A DNA stretch of 64,000 nt from Nocardioides euryhalodurans. Lineage in GTDB: Bacteria; Actinomycetota; Actinomycetes; Propionibacteriales; Nocardioidaceae. The notes below the pieces were generated by a model, which did not search any database, was not told where the DNA came from, and saw nothing but the letters and a program-made list of their open reading frames with translations. Shown here one piece after another: positions 7,749-15,535 of the stretch; the first letter of the stretch is position 1; every line of letters starts with the position of its first letter. The stretch is taken from positions 2,606,501 through 2,670,500 of the forward strand of contig NZ_CP038267.1 of the NCBI RefSeq assembly GCF_004564375.1, read 5' to 3'. The position numbers were made by a program, and so were the translations under genes.

Positions 7749-8321
7749 TCAGGCGTTGCGGATCGCGGAGATGTCGAACTCCAGCTTGACCTTCTCGGAG
7801 ACCAGGACGCCGCCGGTCTCGAGGGCCGCGTTCCAGGTGAGGCCCCAGTCCTTGCGGTTGACGGTGACGTCGCCCTCGAAGCCGACGCGGGTGTTGCCGA
7901 AGGGGTCGACGGCCGAGCCGGTCTGCTCGAAGTCGATGGTGACGGACTTGGTGACGTCCTTGATGGTCAGGTCACCGGTGATGCTCCAGGTGTCGCCGTC
8001 GCGGGCCACGTCGGTGGAGCGGAAGGTCCAGGTCGGGTACTGCTCGACGTCGAAGAAGTCGCCCGAGCGCAGGTGACCGTCACGGTCGGGGCTGCCGGTG
8101 CTGATCGACGCGGCGTCGATGGACAGCTCGACCGAGGAGGCGGCCGGGTTGGCGGTGTCGATGTGGGCGGCGCCCTCGAACTGGCCGAACTGGCCGCGGA
8201 CCTTGGTGACCATCGCGTGGCGAGCGGTGAAGCCGAGGCGCGAGTGGGAGACGTCGAGGGCGTAGTCGCCGGCGATGTCCTGGACGGCGGTGGTGGGGGT
8301 GTCGAAGTCGGTGGTGCTCAT
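7749..8321 (-). CDS. YceI family protein (190 aa)
   Basis: Lipocalin-like YceI domain over the whole length: GDYALDVSHSRLGFTARHAMVTKVRGQFGQFEGAAHID opens the barrel, and DGHLRSGDFFDVEQYPTWTFRSTDV is the family core. GDLTIKDVTKSVTIDFE and FEGDVTVNRKDWGLTWN complete it. Family members bind polyprenyl chains such as quinones in a hydrophobic tunnel. No signal peptide is seen, so it is probably cytoplasmic. A GGAGG site lies about 9 nt upstream of the ATG. A dyad just upstream suggests repressor control. Confidence 0.94.
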   Translation of the reverse strand: MSTTDFDTPTTAVQDIAGDYALDVSHSRLGFTARHAMVTKVRGQFGQFEGAAHIDTANPAASSVELSIDAASISTGSPDRDGHLRSGDFFDVEQYPTWTFRSTDVARDGDTWSITGDLTIKDVTKSVTIDFEQTGSAVDPFGNTRVGFEGDVTVNRKDWGLTWNAALETGGVLVSEKVKLEFDISAIRNA

Positions 8322-8341
8322 GCTGGGGCCTCCGGGGAGTC

Positions 8342-8375
8342 GGTGTTAGTTGAACGTTGTACCAGTTCTAACACC
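8342..8375 (-). promoter_or_regulatory. Candidate operator upstream of yceI
   Basis: GGTGTTAG (8342-8349) faces its reverse complement CTAACACC (8368-8375). Inside and offset is a second pair, GAAC (8352-8355) and GTTC (8365-8368). The block lies 20-55 nt upstream of the YceI start in an AT-richer patch, where a promoter would sit. The size suits a MarR- or TetR-type dimer. No regulator gene adjoins it, so the factor would act in trans. Confidence 0.45.
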
Positions 8376-8411
8376 CTGATCACGGATCTATTCCGCCCCG
8401 GGGAGAAATCT

Positions 8412-9590
8412 TCAGCGGAAGGCGGACTCGCCCGTCAGTGCCTGGCCGATCACCAGCTGGTGGACCTCGGCGGTGCCCTCGTAGGTCAGCACGGACTCGA
8501 GGTTGTTGGCGTGCCGCATGAGGGGGTACTCCAGGGTGATCCCGTTGGCGCCGAGGAGCGTGCGGCACTCGCGCGCGATCCGCAGCGCCTCGCGGGTGTT
8601 GTTGAGCTTGCCGACGCTGATCGCCTCGGGACGCAGCGCGCCTCCGTCCTTGAGTCGTCCGAGGTGGAGGGCGAGCAGCAGCCCCTTGGAGAGCTCGACC
8701 GACATGTCGGCCAGCTTGGCCTGGGTCAGCTGGTAGGACGCCAGCGAGCGGCCGAAGATGTCGCGCTCGCGGGCGTAGGCGATCGTGGTCTCCAGGCAGT
8801 CGCGGGCGGCGCCGAGGGCGCCGAAGACGATGCCGAAACGCGCCTCGGTGAGGCAGGAGAGCGGTCCCGAGAGTCCCTGCGCCTCCGGCAGCACGGCCTC
8901 CGCGGGCAGGCGTACGTCGTCGAGCACGAGCTCGCTGGTCACCGACGCGCGCAGCGACAGCTTCTGCTTGATCGTCGGCGCGGAGAACCCGGGGGTGTCG
9001 GTCGGGACGACGAAGCCGCGGATCCCACTGTCGGTCCGCGCCCACACGACGGCGACGTCGGCGACCGAGCCGTTGGTGATCCACATCTTGGAGCCGGTCA
9101 GCACCCAGTCGGTGCCGTCCCGGACCGCCTTCGTCCGCATCCCGCCGGGGTCGGAGCCGAAGTCGGGCTCGGTCAGCCCGAAGCAGCCGATGGCCTCGCC
9201 CGTCGCCATCCGGGGCAGCCACTCCTCCTTCTGTGCGTCCGAGCCGTGCTTCCAGATCGCGAACATCGCCAGCGAGCCCTGGACCGAGACGATCGAGCGG
9301 AGCCCGCTGTCACCGGCCTCGAGCTCCAGGCAGGCCAGCCCGTACGCCGTCGCGCTGGTGCCGGCACAGCCGTACCCGGTGAGGTGCATGCCCAGCAGCC
9401 CCAGCTCCCCGAACTCGCGGGCGAGCTCGCGCACAGGCGTCTCCCCGGACTCGAACCAGCCCGCGATGTCGGGGCGCAGCCGCTCGTCGACGACCTTGCG
9501 GACCGTGTCGCGGATGGCGCGGTCCTCGTCGCCGACGAGCGTGTCGAGGTCGAGCAGCTGGGTCGGGGAGAGGGTCATGGGGTCATTCAA
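8412..9590 (-). CDS. Acyl-CoA dehydrogenase, glutaryl-CoA dehydrogenase-like (392 aa)
   Basis: Complete flavin-dependent acyl-CoA dehydrogenase. Helical N-domain to ~130; FAD-binding strands GCFGLTEPDFGSDPGGMRTKA and WVLTGSKMWITNGSVADVAVVWART; C-terminal domain with RDIFGRSLASYQLTQAKLADM. The motif LTYEGTAEVHQLVIGQALTG carries the catalytic Glu in the position used by glutaryl-CoA and short branched-chain dehydrogenases, and overall it looks most like GcdH. It would oxidise an acyl-CoA and pass electrons to ETF. No lysine-degradation genes are nearby, so the exact substrate is open. A second in-frame ATG lies 12 nt downstream. Confidence 0.92.
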   Translation of the reverse strand: MNDPMTLSPTQLLDLDTLVGDEDRAIRDTVRKVVDERLRPDIAGWFESGETPVRELAREFGELGLLGMHLTGYGCAGTSATAYGLACLELEAGDSGLRSIVSVQGSLAMFAIWKHGSDAQKEEWLPRMATGEAIGCFGLTEPDFGSDPGGMRTKAVRDGTDWVLTGSKMWITNGSVADVAVVWARTDSGIRGFVVPTDTPGFSAPTIKQKLSLRASVTSELVLDDVRLPAEAVLPEAQGLSGPLSCLTEARFGIVFGALGAARDCLETTIAYARERDIFGRSLASYQLTQAKLADMSVELSKGLLLALHLGRLKDGGALRPEAISVGKLNNTREALRIARECRTLLGANGITLEYPLMRHANNLESVLTYEGTAEVHQLVIGQALTGESAFR

Positions 9591-9610
9591 CCGCGCGGCA
9601 CCCGTGCTGC

Positions 9611-9676
9611 AACGCCGGGTTCGTGACTGTTCCCACCGTGGTGCAACGTGGTGGGAACAGCACAGAACCCGGCGTT
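9611..9676. repeat. Long imperfect hairpin between the M28 peptidase and acyl-CoA dehydrogenase genes
   Basis: Two perfect stems separated by a 4x4 internal mismatch: AACGCCGGGTTC/GAACCCGGCGTT (12 bp, 9611-9622 with 9665-9676) and CTGTTCCCACC/GGTGGGAACAG (11 bp, 9627-9637 with 9650-9660). The loop is 12 nt. It starts 15 nt after the peptidase stop, so on the minus strand it sits in terminator position for the peptidase. Confidence 0.75.
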
Positions 9677-9691
9677 ACATGCTGGCGTGGG

Positions 9692-11428
9692 TCAGGAAGC
9701 CGGTCCCACGTGGTCGTGCTGGTCGCCACCGTCGGAGCCGACGGTGCCCTCCGGGCCGCCCGGCTCGGGGAGGTCGAGCCCGCGGCTGCCCGGCACCCGC
9801 TTGCCCGGGACGCCGTTCACGTCCTCGGTCGAGTAGGCCAGCGTGAGCACGGTGAAGGCGATGGCGTCACTGTTCACGCCCAGTGCCTCCAGCGACACGT
9901 TGCCCTCGAGGTCGTTCTCGGCGCCGAGCTCGGCGTAGACGTCCGCGTCCGCGCCGTCGGCGACCGGGGTGAGGCTGTCGCACGCCTGGTGGTAGCACGG
10001 GTCGTAGGACTCACCAGCGACGCCCTCCCAGATCGCCTCCTGCTCGTCGGTCTTCGGGACCTCCGCGCCGGTGAACAGGCCGCTCGCGGGGATGCCGTTG
10101 AAGATGAACGCCTGGTAGTCGCTCCGACCCGAGAACTCGCTGTCCTCGTAGGGGATCCCCTGCCAGGTGAAGAAGATCTCGAACAGGTCCTCCAGGGCCG
10201 CTGAGCCGTCGGGGATCGGCACGCCGGCCGGTGCCGGGAAGCTGGACTCGTCCGCGTCGTACACGCCATAGATGAAGTTCGGCGAGCCGATCATGTCGAA
10301 GTTGACGTACGACGCGATGCGGTCCCGCTCCTCCTGCGGGAGGTTGGCGACGTAGGACTCCGAGCCCACCAGCCCCTGCTCCTCGGCGGCCCACCAGGCG
10401 AAGCGGAGGGTGTTGACGTTCCTGACCTTGCTCATCTTCTGGGCGAGCTCGATCAGGGCCGCGGACCCGGACCCGTTGTCGTTGATCCCCGGTCCCTCGG
10501 TCACCGAGTCGAGGTGGGCGCCTGCCATGACCACGTTGTCGTCGTTCTTGCCGGGCTTCTCGGCGATGACGTTGTAGTCGATGCGGGTCTCCGGCTCGAG
10601 CACGTCGACGAAGGCCGTCGAGCCGGGCTGGGCCAGCGCCTCACCCTGGGCGAAGCTGGCTCCCACGACGGGGATGCCGTGCTGCACGGACGTGCCGTCG
10701 GTGAGGGTCGAGGCGTTGGCGACGATGAGTCCCTCGCGGTCCGGGGTGTTGCCCTGGTTGAAGATGATGACCGCTTCCGCGCCCGCCTGCTCGGCGAAGA
10801 ACGCCTTGTCGCCGAAGTTGCAGGTGCCGCGCTGGGTCAGCGCGATGTCGGCCGGTCCGGAGAAGTCGAGGCCGGCGAAGTCGGCGGCCTCACAGCCGCT
10901 GCTGCTCGCGCGCGGGGGCGTCAGGTTGATGTCGACGGGGATGACGCTGCCCGTCACGGTGCCGAACCCGCTGCCCGTGAAGGCGCCCGACTCGTACTCC
11001 GCGTTCACCGGCGTGAGCTGCTGCAGCGTCACCGGGAAGTTGTAGGTGGACTCGACCGGGTCGAGCGTCACCGTCCAGCCGGCCTTCGTCAGGGTGCGCT
11101 TGACGTAGTCGACGCTCCCGGCGTACCCGGCCGTGCCCGCGGCGCGGGTCCCCGGGTAGTTGGGGTCGTCGTTGGCGTCGGCGATGGCCTGGAACGCCTC
11201 GACGTGCTCCATCACTCCGTCGGCGCTGATGCACTTGAGGAGCTTCTGGTAGGTGTTGTTGTTCTGCTTGTCGCAGGACTTGGCGTGTCCGCCACGGTCG
11301 GGCTTCGGTTTGGCCTCGGCCGTCTGGGTGCTGAGTGGTACGAGTGCCGCGAGCAGCACCGTGGCAGCCGCGGCGGCCACCGCCCGGGTCCTGGTGCGCG
11401 CGCGCGGTGACGCAGTTCGACGGGTCAT
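9692..11428 (-). CDS. Secreted M28 family metallopeptidase with PA domain (578 aa)
   Basis: An Arg-rich n-region and Ala-rich core with a likely cut near TAEA (about residue 38) mark a secreted protein. A PA domain lies near residues 130-270 (CEAADFAGLDFSGPADIALTQRGTCNFGDKAFFAEQAGA). The M28 aminopeptidase core follows with the expected two-zinc ligands: His and Asp in GAHLDSV, Asp in GINDNGSGSAA, the catalytic Glu pair in AAEEQGLVGS, Asp in NFDMIG and His in CYHQACDS. It resembles Streptomyces aminopeptidase Y-like enzymes that trim peptides outside the cell. The acidic tail after residue 540 is disordered-looking. Confidence 0.94.
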   Translation of the reverse strand: MTRRTASPRARTRTRAVAAAAATVLLAALVPLSTQTAEAKPKPDRGGHAKSCDKQNNNTYQKLLKCISADGVMEHVEAFQAIADANDDPNYPGTRAAGTAGYAGSVDYVKRTLTKAGWTVTLDPVESTYNFPVTLQQLTPVNAEYESGAFTGSGFGTVTGSVIPVDINLTPPRASSSGCEAADFAGLDFSGPADIALTQRGTCNFGDKAFFAEQAGAEAVIIFNQGNTPDREGLIVANASTLTDGTSVQHGIPVVGASFAQGEALAQPGSTAFVDVLEPETRIDYNVIAEKPGKNDDNVVMAGAHLDSVTEGPGINDNGSGSAALIELAQKMSKVRNVNTLRFAWWAAEEQGLVGSESYVANLPQEERDRIASYVNFDMIGSPNFIYGVYDADESSFPAPAGVPIPDGSAALEDLFEIFFTWQGIPYEDSEFSGRSDYQAFIFNGIPASGLFTGAEVPKTDEQEAIWEGVAGESYDPCYHQACDSLTPVADGADADVYAELGAENDLEGNVSLEALGVNSDAIAFTVLTLAYSTEDVNGVPGKRVPGSRGLDLPEPGGPEGTVGSDGGDQHDHVGPAS

Positions 11429-11550
11429 CCTCGGGATCCTTTCGTGAGGCAGGCTCCTCGGCCCCGGGGTACGGGACCGCGGCCCGCTCTCGACAACCTA
11501 GGGCGATTCGGCGCGGTCGGGAAGGGCCACTTCCGGGAGGTCGGACGACG

Positions 11551-11578
11551 AGTTCCTGCCCGATTGCGGGCAGGAACT
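11551..11578. repeat. Perfect 12-bp stem hairpin in the divergent intergenic region
   Basis: AGTTCCTGCCCG, four-base loop ATTG, then the exact complement. It is 36 nt before the GTG of the small plus-strand gene and 123 nt upstream of the peptidase start. No U tract follows. It could be an operator, an attenuator in the leader of the 87-aa gene, or another member of the palindrome set of this genome. Confidence 0.7.
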
Positions 11579-11613
11579 TGCCGTTGGACAGTCTCAGCGG
11601 CACTCTGGTCGCC

Positions 11614-11877
11614 GTGCGTGCCGATCCCGACCTCGTCGACCATGTCGCCGCCACCACCGGGCTGAGCCCGGCGGTGGCCGCGAGGGTCGTCGAGGACGTG
11701 CTCGCGTTCCAGGCCGAGCCGGTCGCCGACTACGTACGCCGTCGGCACGCCCACCTGAAGACCTACGGGCTGCGCAACCCCGAGATCTTCGCCCGGATCA
11801 GCGAGGAGCTCGGCCAGCGGCTGGTCGCGGCTCCCGAGCTCAGCGAGCGCCAGCTGCGGCGGCTCGTCTACGGATAG
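11614..11877 (+). CDS. Conserved-looking small hypothetical protein upstream of glmS (87 aa)
   Basis: All-helical-looking small protein (DLVDHVAATTGLSPAVAARVVEDVLAFQAEPVADYVRRRHAHLKTYGL), ending in a second helical stretch (SERQLRRLVYG). I do not recognise a characterised family. The GTG at 11614 is chosen because the upstream extension runs through the hairpin and is rich in Arg/Pro, unlike a real protein; no strong ribosome site is seen. It ends 16 nt before glmS and is probably co-transcribed with it. Confidence 0.65.
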   Translation: MRADPDLVDHVAATTGLSPAVAARVVEDVLAFQAEPVADYVRRRHAHLKTYGLRNPEIFARISEELGQRLVAAPELSERQLRRLVYG

Positions 11878-11893
11878 GGACAGAGGAGGCACC

Positions 11894-13714
11894 ATGTGCG
11901 GAATCGTGGGGTACGTCGGCAGCCAGCAGGCTGCGCCGATCCTGCTGGAGGGCCTGACCCGGCTCGAGCACCGCGGCTACGACTCGGCCGGTGTGGCTGT
12001 GCTCGGTGGCAGCGGGGTCCGGGTCGGCAAGCGGGCCGGGCGGGTGCGTGACCTCTCCGAGGCGCTCCCGAAGCGCTTCTCCGGGAAGCTCGGGATCGGG
12101 CACACGCGCTGGGCCACGCACGGGCCGGCGACGGACGCGAACGCCCACCCGCACACCGACGTCGACGGCCGCGTCGCGGTGGTCCACAACGGCATCATCG
12201 ACAACGCCTCCACGCTGCGGGCCGCGCTGACCGACGCCGGGGTCGAGCTGGCCTCCGACACCGACACCGAGGTGGTCGCCCACCTCGTCGCCCGGTCCGA
12301 CGCCGACACCCTCGAGGGCAAGGTCCGCGACGCGCTCGCCTCGGTCGAGGGCACCTACGGCCTGGCGGTCGTGCACGCCGACTTCCCCGACCGGATGGTG
12401 GTGGCCCGCAACGGCAGCCCGCTCATCGTCGGCGTCGGTGGCGGCGAGATGTACGTCGCCTCCGACCTCGCCGCCCTGGTCCGCCACACCACCACCGTCG
12501 CCCACCTCGAGGACGGCGAGCTGGCGACCGTCACCGCCACCGGCTTCACGACCATGCGCCGCGACCTGACCGCCACCCACCGCGAGGCGGCGCCGCTGGA
12601 CATCGACCCGGCGGCCTTCGACGCGGGCGAGCACGCGTCGTACATGCTCAAGGAGATCCTGGAGCAGCCCGACTCGGCGGAGCGGGTGCTGCGCGGCCGG
12701 CTCGTCGAGCGCTTCGGCACCGCCCACCTCGGCGGCCTCAACCTCGACGCCCGCGAGACCCGGGCGATCTCGCGGGTCAAGATCCTCGGCTGCGGCTCGG
12801 CCTACTACGTCGGCCAGATGGGCGCCTCGCTGATCGAGGAGCTGGCGCGGATCCCGGCCGACGCCGAGGCCGCCAGCGAGTTCCGCTACCGCAACCCGAT
12901 CATCGAGCCCGACACCCTCTACGTCGCGGTCAGCCAGTCCGGCGAGACCGTCGACACGCTGCTCGCCGTGCAGGAGATCCGCCGCAAGGGCGGCCGGGTG
13001 ATCGGCCTGGTCAACGTCGTGGGCAGCGCGATCGCCCGCGAGTGCGACGGCGGCATCTACCTGCACGCCGGCCCCGAGGTCGCGGTCGCGAGCACCAAGG
13101 CGCTCACCACGATGTTCCTCGGCTTCTCGCTGCTCGCCCTGCAGCTGGGCCGGGTCCGGGACCTCTCCATCGCCGACGGCCGCCGGCTGATCGAGGGCCT
13201 CCAGCGGATCCCGGACCACATCCGGCAGATCCTCGGGCACGACGACGAGTACGCCACGATCGCCAAGCAGCTCGCCGAGGCGGAGAGCCTGTTCTTCGTC
13301 GGCCGGGTGCGGGGCTACCCGGTCGCCCGCGAGGGCGCCCAGAAGTTCAAGGAGATCTCCTACCGCCACGCGGAGGCCTACCAGACCTCCGAGCTCAAGC
13401 ACGGGCCGCTCGCCCTGATCGAGGCCTCGGTGCCGACCGTGGCGATCGTCCCCGACGACGAGCTCGCCGACCGCAACGTCGCCGCGCTGCACGAGATCGC
13501 GGCGCGGGGCGGGCCGCTCGTCGTGGTCACCCACGCGACCGTCGACCTCGGCGACCTGACCGCCACCCGGATCGACGTACCGGCGTGCGAGCGGGAGCTC
13601 GACCCGATCCTGCTGACCCTGCCGCTGCAGCTGCTGGCCTACCACGCGGCACTCCACCTCGGCCACGACATCGACAAGCCGCGCAACCTCGCGAAGTCGG
13701 TCACGGTGGAGTGA
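11894..13714 (+). CDS. glmS: Glutamine--fructose-6-phosphate aminotransferase (isomerizing) (606 aa)
   Basis: Makes glucosamine-6-phosphate from fructose-6-phosphate and glutamine, the first step towards UDP-GlcNAc for peptidoglycan and mycothiol. It starts MCGIVGYVG, so Cys2 becomes the N-terminal nucleophile of the class II amidotransferase domain; HRGYDSAG and HTRWATHG are the glutaminase loops. Two SIS sugar-isomerase domains follow (GCGSAYYVGQMG, SQSGETVDTL; later GRVRGYPVAREGAQKFKEISY and ELKHGPLALIE). The C-terminus KPRNLAKSVTVE is the conserved catalytic tail. An AGAGGAGG site precedes the ATG. No glmS ribozyme could fit in the 16-nt gap. Confidence 0.98.
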   Translation: MCGIVGYVGSQQAAPILLEGLTRLEHRGYDSAGVAVLGGSGVRVGKRAGRVRDLSEALPKRFSGKLGIGHTRWATHGPATDANAHPHTDVDGRVAVVHNGIIDNASTLRAALTDAGVELASDTDTEVVAHLVARSDADTLEGKVRDALASVEGTYGLAVVHADFPDRMVVARNGSPLIVGVGGGEMYVASDLAALVRHTTTVAHLEDGELATVTATGFTTMRRDLTATHREAAPLDIDPAAFDAGEHASYMLKEILEQPDSAERVLRGRLVERFGTAHLGGLNLDARETRAISRVKILGCGSAYYVGQMGASLIEELARIPADAEAASEFRYRNPIIEPDTLYVAVSQSGETVDTLLAVQEIRRKGGRVIGLVNVVGSAIARECDGGIYLHAGPEVAVASTKALTTMFLGFSLLALQLGRVRDLSIADGRRLIEGLQRIPDHIRQILGHDDEYATIAKQLAEAESLFFVGRVRGYPVAREGAQKFKEISYRHAEAYQTSELKHGPLALIEASVPTVAIVPDDELADRNVAALHEIAARGGPLVVVTHATVDLGDLTATRIDVPACERELDPILLTLPLQLLAYHAALHLGHDIDKPRNLAKSVTVE

Positions 13715-13774
13715 CCCGAGCATGGCGTGGTTGGGTTCGGGGTACGGGGAGGGATTCACGACGAAGGAGACACC

Positions 13775-14401
13775 ATGGCTGACCACAAGGACCACACCGC
13801 CGACGAGACCCGTACGGGCGAGCCGGTCCAGCACGAGCGCACCGTCACCGAGACCCGGGGCGAGGTCGTGGGCCGCGAGCGCGAGGAGCACGGCGGCGTC
13901 AAGATCGGCTCGGCCTTCTTCGGCTGGCTGGCCGCCACCGGCATGGCGGTGCTGCTGAGCGCGATCGTCGCGGCCACCGGCCTGCTCGCCAGCGAGGCCA
14001 GTGGCACGGACAGCGCCGGCGAGGCTGCTGCCGCGCTCGACCTGGACCTGGACGAGCTGGGCGTGGTCGGCATCGTCGTCGCGCTCCTCATCTGGTTCGT
14101 CTCCTACTACTCCGGCGGCTACGTCGCCGGACGGATGGCGCGCTTCGACGGCATCAAGCAGGGCGTGGCCGTCTGGGGCTGGGGCCTGGTGATCGCGATC
14201 GCGGTGGCGGTGGTCGCCGCCGTCGCCGGCACCGAGTACGTCGGCATCGACGGCTTCCCGAACGTGACCGTCGACGGCACCACGACGGTGGTCGTCGGCG
14301 CGGTCGTGGTGGCGCTCGTGGCGCTGGTCGGCGCGATGCTCGGCGGACTGGCCGGCATGCGGTTCCACCGCCAGGTCGACCGCACCGGTCTGGGCCGCTG
14401 A
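13775..14401 (+). CDS. Hypothetical four-helix membrane protein (208 aa)
   Basis: Hydrophilic, charged N-terminus of about 45 residues (many Asp, Glu, His, Thr), then four hydrophobic segments: FFGWLAATGMAVLLSAIVAATGLL, VVGIVVALLIWFVSYYSGGYVAGRMA, GLVIAIAVAVVAAVAG and VVVGAVVVALVALVGAMLGGLAG. The YYSGGYVAGRMARFDG loop is a recurring feature of YrzE/TIGR04086-like actinobacterial membrane proteins. An ACGAAGGAG site precedes the ATG. Function unknown; it is probably a stress or envelope protein. Confidence 0.85.
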   Translation: MADHKDHTADETRTGEPVQHERTVTETRGEVVGREREEHGGVKIGSAFFGWLAATGMAVLLSAIVAATGLLASEASGTDSAGEAAAALDLDLDELGVVGIVVALLIWFVSYYSGGYVAGRMARFDGIKQGVAVWGWGLVIAIAVAVVAAVAGTEYVGIDGFPNVTVDGTTTVVVGAVVVALVALVGAMLGGLAGMRFHRQVDRTGLGR

Positions 14402-14419
14402 CGCTTCACCTCTGGCGGA

Positions 14420-14488
14420 CATGGGGTCCGCTCCCTAGATTGAGCCACGGCCACACTCGGGTGGCCTTCTCGGGAAAGGGACCCCATG
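14420..14488 (+). promoter_or_regulatory. Inverted repeat whose right arm contains the SGNH gene start codon
   Basis: CATGGGGTCC (14420-14429) is perfectly complementary to GGACCCCATG (14479-14488), and the ATG start (14486) is inside the right arm. A -10-like TAGATT at 14436-14441 lies between them. If transcription starts upstream of 14420 the pairing would hide the start codon and the GGGAAAGGG ribosome site; otherwise it is a DNA-level dyad. Confidence 0.4.
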
Positions 14489-15487
14489 TCCGCACGTTCC
14501 GCCCTCGGCCGGCTGCTGCCCGCAGCGCTGCTCGGCCTCCTCGCCCCGCTGCTCGTCGCTCCGACGGGCCACGGCGCCGCGCCGTCCTACGTCGCGCTGG
14601 GTGACTCCTACGCCTCCGGCACCGGCACCCGCAGCTATCTCGCCGACGGGTCGAGCTGCCAGCGCTCCGCTGCGGCCTACCCCAGCCTGATCGCGGCCGC
14701 CCGTGGCTACGCCCTCACCTTCCGCGCCTGCTCCGGGGCGAAGGTCGCCGACGTCACGAACGCCCAGCTGTCGGCGCTGAGCAGCGCGACGACGTACGTC
14801 ACGATCTCGGTCGGCGGCAACGACGCCGGCTTCGCGGACGTGCTGACCGAGTGCGCGACCCCGTGGTGGGCCGGTGACTGCAACGGCGCGATCGACGACG
14901 CCCGGGCCTTCATCACCAACACCCTGCCCGGCCGGCTGTCCACGCTCTACGCCGCGATCCGGTCCAAGGCGCCCAACGCCCGCGTGGTCGTGGTGGGCTA
15001 CCCGCGGATCTTCATGGGCGAGGACTGCAACGCGGGGACCTGGTTCTCCCCGCAGGAGCAGACCCGCCTCAACCAGACCGCCGACCTGCTCAACGCACGC
15101 ACCTCGACGCAGGCGTCCGCCCGCGGCTTCGCCTTCGCCAACCCGACCAGCCGGTTCATCGGCCACGCGGTCTGCGACAACCCGGAGTGGATCAACGGGC
15201 TGAGCTATCCGATCGCCGAGAGCTACCACCCCAACAAGCCCGGTCACTCCTCCGGCTACACGCCGACCGTGAGCCCGCTGCTGACCAGCGCGACCGTGAC
15301 CGTCGACCGGGCCACCGTCGCCGCGGCGACCGCGCAGGCCGACGAGCTCGCCGCCCGGCAGCGGGCGTACGCCGAGGTGGACGCGGCCATCGAGCCGGAG
15401 GTGTTCCGGGCGCCGACGCGGGCCTCGTTGCGGCCCGTCGCCCGCGCCCGTGGCATCGACCTGGACCGCTGGCTCGCCCGACACTGA
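14486..15487 (+). CDS. Secreted SGNH/GDSL hydrolase (333 aa)
   Basis: Signal peptide of about 30 residues ending near GHGA. Block I GDSYASG supplies the nucleophile Ser, block III SVGGNDAGF the oxyanion Asn, and block V SYHPNKPGH the His. Paired Cys residues are spread through the domain as in secreted actinobacterial esterases of the Streptomyces scabies type, which use a Ser-His dyad. It probably hydrolyses lipid or acyl esters outside the cell. After residue ~270 comes a helical Ala/Arg-rich tail not needed for the fold. A perfect 16-bp palindrome covers its stop codon. Confidence 0.93.
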   Translation: MSARSALGRLLPAALLGLLAPLLVAPTGHGAAPSYVALGDSYASGTGTRSYLADGSSCQRSAAAYPSLIAAARGYALTFRACSGAKVADVTNAQLSALSSATTYVTISVGGNDAGFADVLTECATPWWAGDCNGAIDDARAFITNTLPGRLSTLYAAIRSKAPNARVVVVGYPRIFMGEDCNAGTWFSPQEQTRLNQTADLLNARTSTQASARGFAFANPTSRFIGHAVCDNPEWINGLSYPIAESYHPNKPGHSSGYTPTVSPLLTSATVTVDRATVAAATAQADELAARQRAYAEVDAAIEPEVFRAPTRASLRPVARARGIDLDRWLARH

Positions 15488-15500
15488 GCCCGCGGGCTCA
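15485..15500. terminator. Perfect 16-bp palindrome on the SGNH gene stop codon
   Basis: TGAGCCCGCGGGCTCA; its first three bases are the stop codon. It is too tight for a large loop but can form a short stem. It lies 35 nt before the penicillin-binding protein start, where it could end or slow transcription. A DNA-binding role is also possible. Confidence 0.35.
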
Positions 15501-15535
15501 CTCGTCCCCACCCGGGCGGGTGGTGGAATGGCGTC

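Noticed and set aside
11878..11893. glmS ribozyme/riboswitch
   Set aside because: Only 16 nt lie between the upstream gene and glmS, filled by the ribosome-binding site; there is no room for the ribozyme.
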